From Chloroflexota bacterium (GTDB lineage Bacteria > Chloroflexota > Anaerolineae > DTLA01), in NCBI GenBank assembly GCA_014360805.1, contig JACIWU010000017.1, positions 1 to 45,501 of the forward strand: DNA of 45,501 nucleotides. The letters are read 5' to 3'. How positions within the stretch are numbered: the stretch's first letter is position 1; every line of letters starts with the position of its first letter. The notes beneath the pieces were generated by a model. That model had not been told where the DNA came from and did no database searches. It was given only the letters and a program-made list of their open reading frames with translations. Positions 15,671 to 24,043 of the stretch are shown in pieces. Position numbers and translations under genes: made by a program.

Positions 15671-15756
15671 TGCAATGTGCCCTTGCCATCACGGAGGAGC
15701 GGCACGTCCTGATACAATCAGCGGAGATTGTTCACAACACTTCAAGGAGGAAGGCG

Positions 15757-16950
15757 ATGAAAATCAAACGGGACGCGGTCATTGTCAGCGCGGTGCGCAC
15801 CCCCATCGGCAAGTTCATGGGAACCCTGTCCACAACCCCCGCCCCGCGTCTTGGGGCCGTCGCCGTCAAGGAGGCGGTGAAGCGCGCGGGCATTCCAGAC
15901 CCCGCGGCCATTGACGAAGTCCTCATGGGGTGCGTTGTGCCGGCGGGAGTGGGCCAGGCTCCCGCCCGCCAGGCGGCCATCTACGCCGGCCTGCCGCCCA
16001 CCGTCGGCGCGACGACCGTCAACAAGGTGTGCGGCTCCGGTCTCAAGACGGTGATGCTCGCGGCCCAGGCCATCAAAGCGGGCGACGGCGACATCTTCGT
16101 CGCGGGCGGCATGGAGAACATGAGCATGGCGCCGTACATCCTGCCGCAGGCGCGCGCCGGCTACCGGCTCGGCGACGGCAAGGTGGTGGACGCCGTCGTC
16201 CACGACGGTCTGTGGTGCGCCTTCGCCAACCACCACATGGGCAACTCCGCGGAATTCATCGCCGAACAGTATCACCTGACCCGCGAGGAGTTGGACCGCT
16301 TTGCCTACGAAAGCCAGATGAAGGCCATCGCCGCGATCCAGGCCGGCAAGTTCAAGGCGGAAATCGTGCCCGTGGAAGTGCCCCAGCGCAAGGGGCCGCC
16401 GCTGGTCTTTGACACTGACGAGTGCCCGCGGGCCGACACCACGCTGGAAGCCCTGGCCAAACTCCAGCCCGCGTTCAAGCCGGGCGGCATCGTTACGGCG
16501 GGCAACTCCCCCGGCATCACCGACGGCGCGGCGGCGGTTGTCGTCATGAGCCGCGAGAAAGCCGACCAACTCGGCATTCCGCCCATCGCCACCATCACCG
16601 GCTACGCCCAGGCCGCCGTGGAACCGCTGTGGCTGTTCATCGCGCCGGTACACGCCGTGCAGAGGCTGATGGAGCAGACCGGCAAGACCATCCACGACTA
16701 CGACCTGATAGAGGCCAACGAGGCTTTCGCCGCGCAGGCGCTGGCCGACGGCAAGGCGCTGGGCTGGGACTGGGCGCGGGTGAACGTGAACGGCGGAGCC
16801 ATCGCCCTGGGCCATCCCATCGGGTGCAGCGGCGCGCGCATCCTGGTAACGCTGCTCCATGCGCTCAAGGATCGCGGGCTGAAGACCGGCCTGGCGACGT
16901 TGTGCCTGGGCGGCGGCGAGGCCGTGGCGCTGAGCGTGGAGATGGAGTAG
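15757..16950 (+). CDS. Acetyl-CoA C-acetyltransferase (thiolase)
   Basis: Thiolase of 397 residues: condenses two acetyl-CoA to acetoacetyl-CoA or cleaves 3-ketoacyl-CoA in the reverse direction. Catalytic residues are in place: nucleophile Cys92 in NKVCGSGLKTV, His353 in ALGHPIGCSGARI, and Cys383 in LCLGGGEAV; NEAFAAQAL is also present. N-terminal DAVIVSAVRTPIGKF is typical. AAGGAGGAAGG precedes ATG 15757, which rules out the longer in-frame start at 15667. No beta-oxidation or PHB gene is adjacent, so the direction in vivo is unclear; the family pattern fits biosynthetic PhaA/AtoB-type enzymes. The gene stands alone inside a stretch of decayed toxin-antitoxin remnants. Confidence 0.95.
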   Translation: MKIKRDAVIVSAVRTPIGKFMGTLSTTPAPRLGAVAVKEAVKRAGIPDPAAIDEVLMGCVVPAGVGQAPARQAAIYAGLPPTVGATTVNKVCGSGLKTVMLAAQAIKAGDGDIFVAGGMENMSMAPYILPQARAGYRLGDGKVVDAVVHDGLWCAFANHHMGNSAEFIAEQYHLTREELDRFAYESQMKAIAAIQAGKFKAEIVPVEVPQRKGPPLVFDTDECPRADTTLEALAKLQPAFKPGGIVTAGNSPGITDGAAAVVVMSREKADQLGIPPIATITGYAQAAVEPLWLFIAPVHAVQRLMEQTGKTIHDYDLIEANEAFAAQALADGKALGWDWARVNVNGGAIALGHPIGCSGARILVTLLHALKDRGLKTGLATLCLGGGEAVALSVEME

Positions 16951-16952
16951 CC

Positions 16953-17084
16953 GGCCGTCTGTTCGTCGTCGTAACCGTTCGCGAAAACCTGCTCCGCGTA
17001 ATCTCGGCGCGAGATATGAGCCGTCGGGAACGGGAGGTGTACAGAGATGCGGAAGAAACGGGTGAAAGAAATACCGCAGTTTGA
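16953..17084 (+). pseudogene. 3' remnant of a BrnT-like toxin
   Basis: Immediately after the thiolase stop, a frame reads GRLFVVVTVRENLLRVISAR followed by DMSRREREVY and ends at 17084. This is the C-terminal half of BrnT-type RNase toxins (RxISARxxxxxEReVY). No start codon or N-terminal half exists: upstream bases belong to the thiolase. The frame overlaps the antitoxin start by 38 nt, the usual BrnT/BrnA layout, so the 5' part of the toxin gene was lost. Confidence 0.75.
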
Positions 17085-17340
17085 GAGCGAAGAGCAGGAG
17101 CGCGAGTTTTGGTCTGCCCACGACTCGGCGGAGTACGTGGACTGGAAGCAAGCGCGTGCCGTGCGGCTGCCGAACCTGAAACCGACGACGAGAACCGTCT
17201 CCATCCGCCTACCCGTAACGTTGCTGGAAGATCTGAAGTTGTTGGCGAACAAGCGCGACGTGCCTTACCAATCGCTGCTCAAAATATACCTGGCCGAACG
17301 CATTGAGGAGGAATTGCGCGCAGCAGCGGGGACGGACTAG
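17047..17340 (+). CDS. BrnA/CopG-family antitoxin (orphan)
   Basis: A 97-residue protein: an N-terminal toxin-binding segment (IPQFESEEQEREFWSAHDSA, about 9-28), then a ribbon-helix-helix-like domain (TVSIRLPVTLLEDLKLLANK, about 50-69; VPYQSLLKIYLAERI, about 72-86). RHH antitoxins of this type bind the toxin and repress their own operon. GGGAGG precedes the ATG by about 10 nt. The cognate BrnT toxin survives only as a 3' fragment overlapping this start. The antitoxin is intact in length and motifs; it could remain as an anti-addiction factor or be drifting. Confidence 0.88.
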   Translation: MRKKRVKEIPQFESEEQEREFWSAHDSAEYVDWKQARAVRLPNLKPTTRTVSIRLPVTLLEDLKLLANKRDVPYQSLLKIYLAERIEEELRAAAGTD

Positions 17341-17549
17341 TCGGAGTTCGGCCCGCACAGGCAATAGGGGAGCAGGGGCGGTCATCCACCCTGCAACGTA
17401 ACCTGGACGTGCAAGGCGGAGTATCACTGGCGGCGGCAATGACAGGGGCGAAACGTTGGCCGAAACAACGCCCTGTATCTGGCAGGCATCACAGCCAAAA
17501 GGCTTGCTTGTGGCCAGATTGCAAGAACTGTGCTTGAGGGAGCAGCGAT

Positions 17550-19145
17550 TTGAGTCCCAACTGGATCCGCGGTTTGCGTATGCAGGGTCGCATGGTGGAC
17601 GTTGTCGCTCTCGGCCTTGTTGCGCATCTCGGCCTGCTCTTGCTCCCGCTGCCCTTCGGAAGAGACCAGGGCATCTACGCATACGGCGGAAGTCTGATCC
17701 TTCGCGGAGAAGTCCTCTACCTGGACACGTGGCAGAATCCGGCGCCTGCCATCTACTGGACCTACGCCCTAGCAGAGTGGTTCTTCGGGCACAGCATTAT
17801 GAGCATCCGCATCGTGGAGTGGGTAGCACTCCTGGCAGGCTGCTGGTTGGCGGCGCGGGTAGCGGCGACCCTTTTCGGGCGAGGGGCTGGATACGCAGCC
17901 ATGGCAGCCTACGCTCTCCTATACGTGCCGCTAGATCCCTGGTTCAGCGCCCAGGCTGAATGCTTCGCCAACGTCTTCAGTCTGGCAGGGCTATACCTGC
18001 TGGTGCGCAGAGGTGATGGGCATCAACGCTGGAGACTGGTCGTCGCAGGTGGCCTGTTTGGCGCCGCCCTGTGTTATAAGCCAACCCTGGCGCTATGGCC
18101 CTTGGCGCTGGTGCTGTGGCTCGCCTTGAGTCGGCGGAAGGAGGCGTGGGCGCACGGGCTGCTGGATGCCGTATCATTTGCCGCTGGCGTCGGTGCGGTC
18201 CTGGCGGCGGCAGCGGCGTACTTTGTGGCAACCGGGGCACTGGGTGAACTAGTGAGCCAGGTCGGCACGTTCAACATGGTGATCTATCGCGAAACGGCAC
18301 GCCATGCCTCGTGGGGCGCCTGGGTACGCGATATGGTGGACGATACGCTGGCTTCGCTTTTCAGCATCGGCTGGGCGGGCTTCAGCATTCTGGCGATTGC
18401 GTCCACGCTCTGGCTTGTGGCGACGCGCACAGCGCGGAAACCAGCGCCTGTCCTCCTCATGGGCGTGGCTGCCGTCCTTGCCGTGTACGCCCAGCCTCAT
18501 CAATGGATATACCATTGGATTCCAATCTTCCCATACACGGCCATCCTGGCGGGGACTGCGCTCGCTGCGACAATTCGGGGGCTACGCGAGGCGCCGGACC
18601 GACTCCACACCTGGATCGCCATAACAGTTCTGGCGCTGGGAGTCGCTGGCTCGGTTTGGCCATGTCTCGTCCGTGCGGGAGATGTGATTCGCATCGCTGT
18701 CGGACTCAAGTCCCCAACAGAATTCTACGAACGGTTCAGCACCTATGGGCGCGGGGATTTCTCGTTCCTGGCGGAGATGGAGGTCGCGGACTACCTGCGC
18801 GCCCACACGATGCCCGAGGACTTCGTTCAGGTTTGGGGATTTGAGGCAGGCATCAACTTTCTTGCGGACAGGCGGTGCCCGACTCGTTTCAGTATAATCC
18901 TGCCCTTCGTGATTGACCGAAAGGGACATCCCCTGACCCAACGGTGGTTCGCCGACTTCTTAAGGGATCTTGATCTGCGCCGACCGCTCTATTTCATCGT
19001 TGTAGAGCAGGATTACAACCCGGTGCAGCGAGTGGACTCCAAGACGGCCCTGTCGTGGTACCCGCAGTTGGTAGAACGGCTGAAAACTCAGTACCAAGTG
19101 GAAACTGTCATAGAGCACTTCACGCTGTATCGGCGGGTTGACTGA
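17550..19145 (+). CDS. GT-C family membrane glycosyltransferase (GT39/ArnT-like)
   Basis: A 531-residue polytopic membrane protein expected to use a polyprenyl-phosphate sugar on the outer face of the membrane. The first extracytoplasmic loop carries the acidic catalytic-type motif GRDQGIYAYGGSLILRGEVL, followed by DTWQNPAPAIYWTYALAEWF. About 10-11 hydrophobic segments run to residue about 385, then a soluble C-terminal domain (about 390-530; YLRAHTMPEDFVQVWGFEAG). TTG 17550 is taken as start because GAGGGAG lies about 7 nt upstream; ATG 17580 or 17592 have no such signal. Codon use seems somewhat less GC-biased than neighbours. Donor and acceptor are unknown; the mannosyltransferase at 8849 could supply the lipid-linked sugar. 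Confidence 0.85.
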   Translation: MSPNWIRGLRMQGRMVDVVALGLVAHLGLLLLPLPFGRDQGIYAYGGSLILRGEVLYLDTWQNPAPAIYWTYALAEWFFGHSIMSIRIVEWVALLAGCWLAARVAATLFGRGAGYAAMAAYALLYVPLDPWFSAQAECFANVFSLAGLYLLVRRGDGHQRWRLVVAGGLFGAALCYKPTLALWPLALVLWLALSRRKEAWAHGLLDAVSFAAGVGAVLAAAAAYFVATGALGELVSQVGTFNMVIYRETARHASWGAWVRDMVDDTLASLFSIGWAGFSILAIASTLWLVATRTARKPAPVLLMGVAAVLAVYAQPHQWIYHWIPIFPYTAILAGTALAATIRGLREAPDRLHTWIAITVLALGVAGSVWPCLVRAGDVIRIAVGLKSPTEFYERFSTYGRGDFSFLAEMEVADYLRAHTMPEDFVQVWGFEAGINFLADRRCPTRFSIILPFVIDRKGHPLTQRWFADFLRDLDLRRPLYFIVVEQDYNPVQRVDSKTALSWYPQLVERLKTQYQVETVIEHFTLYRRVD

Positions 19146-19215
19146 ACCGCCCATTGCGGCGGGAGCAGCGCAGGAAGTTGTCAGTGTCTTGGCCAGTCCA
19201 CGCAGGACTTGGCGG

Positions 19216-20373
19216 CTATGGAGCGAACACCCCCGCCCCGTCCGCCGCGGCGCACACGTAGATTTCGGCTTCCAGCCCCGTCTGTTCGCGATACCCCCTG
19301 CGCAACGCCGTAACGAATGCATCCACGGCATCCACCCGCACCAGGTTGACCGTGCAGCCGCCAAACCCCGCGCCCGTCAGCCGCGCGCCCAGGCATCCCA
19401 CCTGGCGGCGCGCGATCTCCACGAGCGCGTCCAGTTCGCGGCAGGAGACCTCGTAGTCGTCGCGCAGACTGGCGTGCGAGGCGTCCATCAGCGCGCCGAA
19501 GGTTTCCGCTTCGCCCCGCCGCATGGCGGCCACGGCCTGCTCGACGCGGGCGTTCTCGGTGATGACATGCCGCGCCCGTCGGTACACCACGTCGGACAGG
19601 CGAGACCGCGCCGATGCCAGCGCCGCCTCGTCCGCATCCCGCAGCGCACGAACTCCCAGCATCCTCGCCGCTTCCTCGCACTGGCTGCGCCGCTCGTTGT
19701 ACGCCGAATCCACCAGCGCGCGCTTCACCATGGAGTTGGCGACGACGATGCGGAAGTCCGCGGGCAGGGGCACGTGCCGATATTCCAGCGTGCGGCAGTC
19801 CAGGAACAGCGCGTGCCCCGCGCGCCCCAGCACCGCGACGAACTGATCCATGATGCCGCAGCGGTTGCCCACGAACGCGTTCTCGGCGCGCTGGCAGGCG
19901 AGCGCCAATTCTTCCGGCGGGAGCGTTTCCCCCGCGCTTGCCAGCAGGGCGAGTCCCGCCGCCACCTCCAGCGCCGCCGACGAGGACAGCCCCGCACCGA
20001 TAGGGACGGTACCCTGGATGACGGCATCTAGCCCGCGCAGCGCTATGCCCTTTTCCCCCAGCGCCCACGCCACGCCGCGCACGTAGTTGCTCCACGGCTC
20101 GGAAGCGTCGTTCGCGAAGTCATCCAGCGCGAACACCGACGCCTGCCCGAAGTCCAGCGACCACAGGCGCACCGTGCGATCCTCGCGGGGACGGAATGCC
20201 ATCCAGATGTCGCGGTCAATCGCCATCGGGAGCACGAAGCCATCGTTGTAGTCGGTGTGCTCGCCGATGAGATTCACCCGCCCAGGCGCGCGGGCGCACA
20301 GGACGGGCTCCGCGCCCCACTGGCGGCGGAAGGCTACGCACAGGCGTTCCGGGCGATCATCGTTCGGCGTCAT
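19216..20373 (-). CDS. galK: Galactokinase
   Basis: ATP-dependent phosphorylation of alpha-D-galactose at C1, first step of the Leloir pathway, in the cytoplasm. The 385-residue GHMP kinase has the galactokinase signature GRVNLIGEHTDYNDGFVLP (about 30-48), the ATP-binding PIGAGLSSSAALEVA loop, RCGIMDQFV with the catalytic-base Asp, and a C-terminal LTGAGFGGCTVNLV. Its ATG overlaps the 3' end of galT by 17 nt, so the two are co-translated from one mRNA. galE and galM are not in the window; conversion of UDP-galactose must rely on a gene elsewhere. Confidence 0.96.
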   Translation of the reverse strand: MTPNDDRPERLCVAFRRQWGAEPVLCARAPGRVNLIGEHTDYNDGFVLPMAIDRDIWMAFRPREDRTVRLWSLDFGQASVFALDDFANDASEPWSNYVRGVAWALGEKGIALRGLDAVIQGTVPIGAGLSSSAALEVAAGLALLASAGETLPPEELALACQRAENAFVGNRCGIMDQFVAVLGRAGHALFLDCRTLEYRHVPLPADFRIVVANSMVKRALVDSAYNERRSQCEEAARMLGVRALRDADEAALASARSRLSDVVYRRARHVITENARVEQAVAAMRRGEAETFGALMDASHASLRDDYEVSCRELDALVEIARRQVGCLGARLTGAGFGGCTVNLVRVDAVDAFVTALRRGYREQTGLEAEIYVCAAADGAGVFAP

Positions 20374-21349
20374 CTACATTCACCTCTATGGCCCGCAGGC
20401 GCGCCGCGGTCTCCTCGGGGAGCGTGTCGTTGATGAACGTGCCCGCGCCCGATTCGCAACTGGCGCGATACTTCAGTTTGTCGGCGGCTCGGTGCGGCGG
20501 GTAGAACTCCACATGGAAATGATATTCAGGGTGCGCTTGACCATCCGTCGGCCTCTGGTGCATGAGCATCATGTAGGGTAGCGAGAAGCCGAACAGGCGG
20601 TCGTACTTCATGAGCACGGTCTTCAGGATGCGCGCAAAGTCGGCGCATTCCGCGGCGGTGAATTCGGGCATGGCGCCGATGTGCCGCCGCGAGAAGATGT
20701 GCACTTCGTAGGGCCAACGGGCGAAGAACGGGACGAAGGCCGCGAATCCATCGTTCTCGACCACCATCCGCCGGCCATCCGCCCTCTCCTCCGCGAGGAT
20801 GTCGCAGAACAGGCAGCGCCCCGTTCGGGCCTCGTGCGCCGTGGCTTGCTGAATCTCGCGCTCCAACACCGGCGGGATGAATGGGAACGCGTAGATTTGC
20901 CCGTGCGGGTGGTGCAGGGTAACGCCGATGTCCTCGCCCTTGTTCTCAAAGATCAGCACGTACTGCACATAGGGCAGGTTGCCCAATTCGGTATAGCGGT
21001 CCGTCCAGACCCGCACGAGTTTCTCGTACTGGCTCAACGGCAGTTGCGCCAGCGTCGTATCGTGCCGAGGCGTGTACAACACAACCTCACAGACGCCCTG
21101 GGCCGGCCGCACCGGATACAAATCCGTTGCCGACACCGAAGGCGCGGGCGGCGCGGAAAAGAACGTCGGGAACCTGTTCTCAAACACGGCCACATCGTAG
21201 TCGGGAAATGGCACCTCACTTTCAAAGCCGCCGGGTTTTGTCGGGCACAGGGGGCAATGGTCCGGGGGCGGCAGGAAAGTGCGCTCTTGCCGGTGGGTCG
21301 CCGTAACGACCCATTCTCCCAACAACGGGTTCCATCTCATTTCGGACAT
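20357..21349 (-). CDS. galT: Galactose-1-phosphate uridylyltransferase
   Basis: Exchanges UMP between UDP-glucose and galactose-1-phosphate through a uridylyl-histidine intermediate. The 330-residue HIT-superfamily protein has N-terminal MRWNPLLGEWVVTATHRQER, the zinc-type CPLC, NRFPTF, the active-site HHPHGQIYAFPFIPP with the HPH nucleophile region, a second CLFC pair, and C-terminal EYHFHVEFYPPHR. GAGGAG lies 6 nt before ATG. It is the first gene of a galT-galK operon. The upstream region (21350-21676) is the AT-rich, DnaA-box-rich segment, so its promoter (a TATAAA-like box on the minus strand near 21430) lies within that element. Confidence 0.96.
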   Translation of the reverse strand: MSEMRWNPLLGEWVVTATHRQERTFLPPPDHCPLCPTKPGGFESEVPFPDYDVAVFENRFPTFFSAPPAPSVSATDLYPVRPAQGVCEVVLYTPRHDTTLAQLPLSQYEKLVRVWTDRYTELGNLPYVQYVLIFENKGEDIGVTLHHPHGQIYAFPFIPPVLEREIQQATAHEARTGRCLFCDILAEERADGRRMVVENDGFAAFVPFFARWPYEVHIFSRRHIGAMPEFTAAECADFARILKTVLMKYDRLFGFSLPYMMLMHQRPTDGQAHPEYHFHVEFYPPHRAADKLKYRASCESGAGTFINDTLPEETAARLRAIEVNVDDAER

Positions 21350-21381
21350 GGGATGCTCCTCATAATCAAGAAGATGTCATC

Positions 21382-21656
21382 TGTGGATGGCATTGGGAAA
21401 TAACCTTGCTTCTCCATTAAGTTTGTATTTTATAGCCGCCGTAGTTGCAGGCTTGTGGACATGTGGAAAACTGCCGTTCTTCGGCCTTGTTGTAGTGAAG
21501 CGCTGCCATCCCCACTAGCGGTAGTGTCTTGTGTGCGCGGCGTGCCGGGGGACAAGTTGTGGACAGGGCCAGAACCATCCGTGCGCCGCCGCCCGAGATG
21601 CGCGCCGAGTGCGGGTTTTGTGGATGACGGTGGATATCTTTCGCGGGTTATCCACA
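21382..21656. other. Candidate replication origin: DnaA-box cluster with AT-rich stretch
   Basis: Intergenic 21350-21676 holds no gene. It contains a perfect DnaA box TTATCCACA (21648-21656), TTTTCCACA on the minus strand (21470-21462), and single- or double-mismatch boxes on the minus strand at 21390-21382, 21462-21454, 21566-21558, 21627-21619 and 21637-21629 (all built on TCCAC). Next to them, 21401-21436 is conspicuously AT-rich (TTAAGTTTGTATTTTATAG) for this high-GC DNA, as a duplex-unwinding element would be. dnaA and dnaN are not adjacent, and the AT-rich part may also serve the galT promoter, so the assignment is tentative. Confidence 0.5.
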
Positions 21657-21676
21657 GGGAATGCCCGATTCTGATG

Positions 21677-22357
21677 TCAGCCCCCCTCCACCAGTTTGTA
21701 GCCAACGCCCCAGATGGTTTCAATGGAAACGCCGCTGGATTGAATCTTGTTGCGAACGTGGGCAACATGGACGTCCACGGTGCGGGTCTCGCCGTAGAAG
21801 TCGTAGCCCCATGCCAGTTTCAGGATTTGCTCGCGGGTAACCACCATGCCCTTGTGCTGCGCGAGGACAAGGAGCACGTCAAACTCCTTGGTGCGCATGT
21901 CCACCCGCTGGCCTCGGATGGTAACCTCGCGGCGGTGGGGGTCTATCACGAGGTCGCCGATGCGGATCGGTTCGCCCGAGTCGGAGGGACCTTTGGCGCG
22001 CCTGAGCACGGCCCGCACACGGGCGACCAACTCGTGGGGGTTGAAGGGCTTGGTGAGGTAGTCGTCGGCCCCCAGTTCCAGGCCAACGATCTTGTCCACG
22101 TCGTCGGTGCGCGCCGTCAGCATGATGATGGGCACCTGCGATGTCGCGCGGATGCGGCGGCACACCTGCCAGCCGTCCACCTTTGGCAGCATCAGGTCCA
22201 GGACGATCAGGGCGGGGTTGAGCGAAGAGGCTTTGCGAAGGGCCTCCTCGCCGTCGCCTGCGCATTCAACGGAAAACCCCTCCTTCTCCAGGTACGTGCG
22301 CACCAACCGCACGATGTTCTCCTCGTCGTCCACGACCAGGATGAGATCTGTGGCCAT
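21677..22357 (-). CDS. OmpR/PhoB-family response regulator
   Basis: A 226-residue canonical two-component regulator. The receiver (1-120) has the acidic pair VVDDEEN, phosphoacceptor Asp in IVLDLMLPKVDG, Thr of MLTAR and Lys of YLTKPFNP. The winged-helix domain (about 130-224) has VDMRTKEFDVLLVLAQHKGM, TRTVDVHVAHVRNKI and IWGVGYKL. AAGGAGG precedes ATG. No histidine kinase gene is adjacent, so it is an orphan in this window. It contrasts with the degenerate regulator at 7882-8559. Target genes cannot be told from sequence; it ends about 20 nt from the candidate origin region. Confidence 0.95.
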   Translation of the reverse strand: MATDLILVVDDEENIVRLVRTYLEKEGFSVECAGDGEEALRKASSLNPALIVLDLMLPKVDGWQVCRRIRATSQVPIIMLTARTDDVDKIVGLELGADDYLTKPFNPHELVARVRAVLRRAKGPSDSGEPIRIGDLVIDPHRREVTIRGQRVDMRTKEFDVLLVLAQHKGMVVTREQILKLAWGYDFYGETRTVDVHVAHVRNKIQSSGVSIETIWGVGYKLVEGG

Positions 22358-22522
22358 GCTGACCTCCTTGGGACAGGCTCATTTTACGGCAGTTTTCGGG
22401 ATTCATCAAAGCCGCCGCGCGAGGCGCTTCGTTTGCGCACAGAGGACGCGAAGGCCACAGGAAAGAAACCTCGCGCCTCCGTTGCCAACACAAGACCGAA
22501 ATGAATCCACCGGCTCAACCCA

Positions 22523-22551
22523 TTGCCAAATGGCCCAACTGTGTGTATAAT
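22523..22551 (+). promoter_or_regulatory. Promoter giving a probably leaderless mRNA
   Basis: TTGCCA (22523-22528), 17-nt spacer, TATAAT (22546-22551). The A of ATG 22558 is 7 nt after the -10 box, the normal start position, so the transcript would begin at the start codon. The -35 flank TTGCCAAATGG is shared with the hpf promoter. The 22358-22522 stretch shows nothing else certain. Confidence 0.75.
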
Positions 22552-22557
22552 GGGGGC

Positions 22558-23352
22558 ATGGAAGGGAAGCCGCGCGAGAAGTTCCAACCCTGGCGACCGA
22601 GGGAGACGCAGCCAGGCCGCACCGGACTGACCTGGCAGCAGATGGCGTTTCTCATCGGGATCAACGCTATCATCGCCCTGGGCATCAGCGTTGTCGTAAC
22701 GCTGACCCTGGGGCGCGCCACCCCGGCATCGCGTGCGCCTGCGCCCTCGCCCAGCCCCGTGCCGCCCGTGGAGTCGCCCGTCGCGGCGGCGGCCACGACT
22801 CCAACCCAGCCGACCACCTACACGGTGAAGCCCGGCGACAGCCTCTCGGCCATCGCGTTCCAGTTCGGCATCTCGCTCCAGGAACTCATGGCGGCAAACG
22901 ACATCACCGATCCCGATGTCCTGTTTGCCGGCCAGAAACTCGTGATCCCTGTCCCCGGCAGCATCACCCCCGTCCCGACGCCGCGCCCCACCGTCGCGCC
23001 GACGGGAGCCGCTACTCCGATACCCACCAACACCCCGCCGACCGGCCCCGATTTGCGCATAGAGTCGGTCCAGATCCTACCGGACGAGCGCGACTCATTC
23101 GCCGTGATCACCAATTGGGGCATGTGGGCGCGGTTGAAGGGCTGGACGCTGGACGACGGCCAGGGGAATGTGTTCACGTTCCCCGACCTGTCGCTGTTCC
23201 AGGGCGGCAGCGTGCGAGTGCACACGGCCGCCGGAACCAACACCGAGGTGGATCTGTATTGGGGCATCAACAAGGCGGTGTTCGTTTCGGGCCGCACGCT
23301 CACTCTGAAGGATGCCACCGGCAAGGTGGTGGCCTCGTACACGGTGCCCTAG
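22558..23352 (+). CDS. Membrane-anchored LysM and lamin-tail-domain protein
   Basis: A 264-residue type II membrane protein. About 30 cytoplasmic residues, one transmembrane helix (about 33-55, MAFLIGINAIIALGISVVVT), a Pro-rich linker, a LysM domain (about 85-132; YTVKPGDSLSAIAFQFGISL and FAGQKLVIPVPG), a Pro/Thr linker, and a C-terminal lamin-tail-like beta domain (about 160-264; LRIESVQILPDERDSFAVIT, VDLYWGINKAVFVSGRTLTL). It probably binds peptidoglycan while tethered to the membrane. The start is fixed at 22558 because the upstream in-frame ATG at 22501 lies before the promoter. There is no ribosome-binding site, consistent with leaderless initiation. Confidence 0.85.
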   Translation: MEGKPREKFQPWRPRETQPGRTGLTWQQMAFLIGINAIIALGISVVVTLTLGRATPASRAPAPSPSPVPPVESPVAAAATTPTQPTTYTVKPGDSLSAIAFQFGISLQELMAANDITDPDVLFAGQKLVIPVPGSITPVPTPRPTVAPTGAATPIPTNTPPTGPDLRIESVQILPDERDSFAVITNWGMWARLKGWTLDDGQGNVFTFPDLSLFQGGSVRVHTAAGTNTEVDLYWGINKAVFVSGRTLTLKDATGKVVASYTVP

Positions 23353-23366
23353 CGGGGCCGCCGTCT

Positions 23367-23990
23367 TTACTCTTCGTCTAGCCCCCTCAGATGGCACGTG
23401 TCGTTGAGGTAGAGGAGAGACCGGCGGTGCGAATCCCACAGGAACGCGTTGATGCACCCGTTGTCCTGCGGCATGCGCCAATAGGCCGACGGGTCCATGC
23501 CGAGGATGTGGAGCATGACCGCCTTGCAGACGATCTCGTGGCTGAACAGGGCGACGGTCTGGCCCGAGTGCGCGGCGCTCAACTCGTTGAGCATCGCCAC
23601 GGCGCGCTCTAGCACGATGGGCAGCGAGTCGCCGCCGGGGAATTGGACCAGATGGGGCGCGTGGAGCCACTGGCGGTACAGGTCGGGCCAGAGTTCGCTG
23701 ACTTCCTTGGGGGTATGGCCCTGCCACTCGCCGTAGTCCGCCGAAATCAGCCCGCGGTGGATTTGGACCGGCAGGCCCAGCGCGTCGGCCAGGGGTTGAG
23801 CCGTCTGCACGGCCCGAAGGAGCGGGCTGGAGTAGATGGCGCGAATCGGCTCGCCCTTGAGCCACTCGGCAATCCGTTGCGCCTGGACGAAGCCCAAGTC
23901 GCTCAGCGGCAGGTCGGTCGTGCCGCGAAAGTGCAGGTCTTTGTTCCAGGCGGTCTGACCGTGGCGCACGAGCAGGAACCGCGTTGTCAT
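23367..23990 (-). CDS. Histidine phosphatase family protein (phosphoglycerate mutase-like)
   Basis: A 207-residue cytoplasmic member of the RHG phosphatase clan. The phosphohistidine motif is LLVRHGQTAWN (His10), with partner Arg in YSSPLLRAVQTA, the Glu in SADYGEWQG, and the second catalytic His in LFSHEIVCKAVM. This pattern suits broad-specificity or alpha-ribazole-type phosphatases as well as cofactor-dependent mutase-like proteins; the substrate cannot be fixed. It is convergent with the LysM/lamin-tail gene (14-nt gap) and divergent from the DUF1992 gene. Confidence 0.92.
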   Translation of the reverse strand: MTTRFLLVRHGQTAWNKDLHFRGTTDLPLSDLGFVQAQRIAEWLKGEPIRAIYSSPLLRAVQTAQPLADALGLPVQIHRGLISADYGEWQGHTPKEVSELWPDLYRQWLHAPHLVQFPGGDSLPIVLERAVAMLNELSAAHSGQTVALFSHEIVCKAVMLHILGMDPSAYWRMPQDNGCINAFLWDSHRRSLLYLNDTCHLRGLDEE

Positions 23991-24043
23991 GGAGTCGCTC
24001 CTAAACGATGATGTCGCGGCCGATTATAAGCCGCGCGAGGAGA

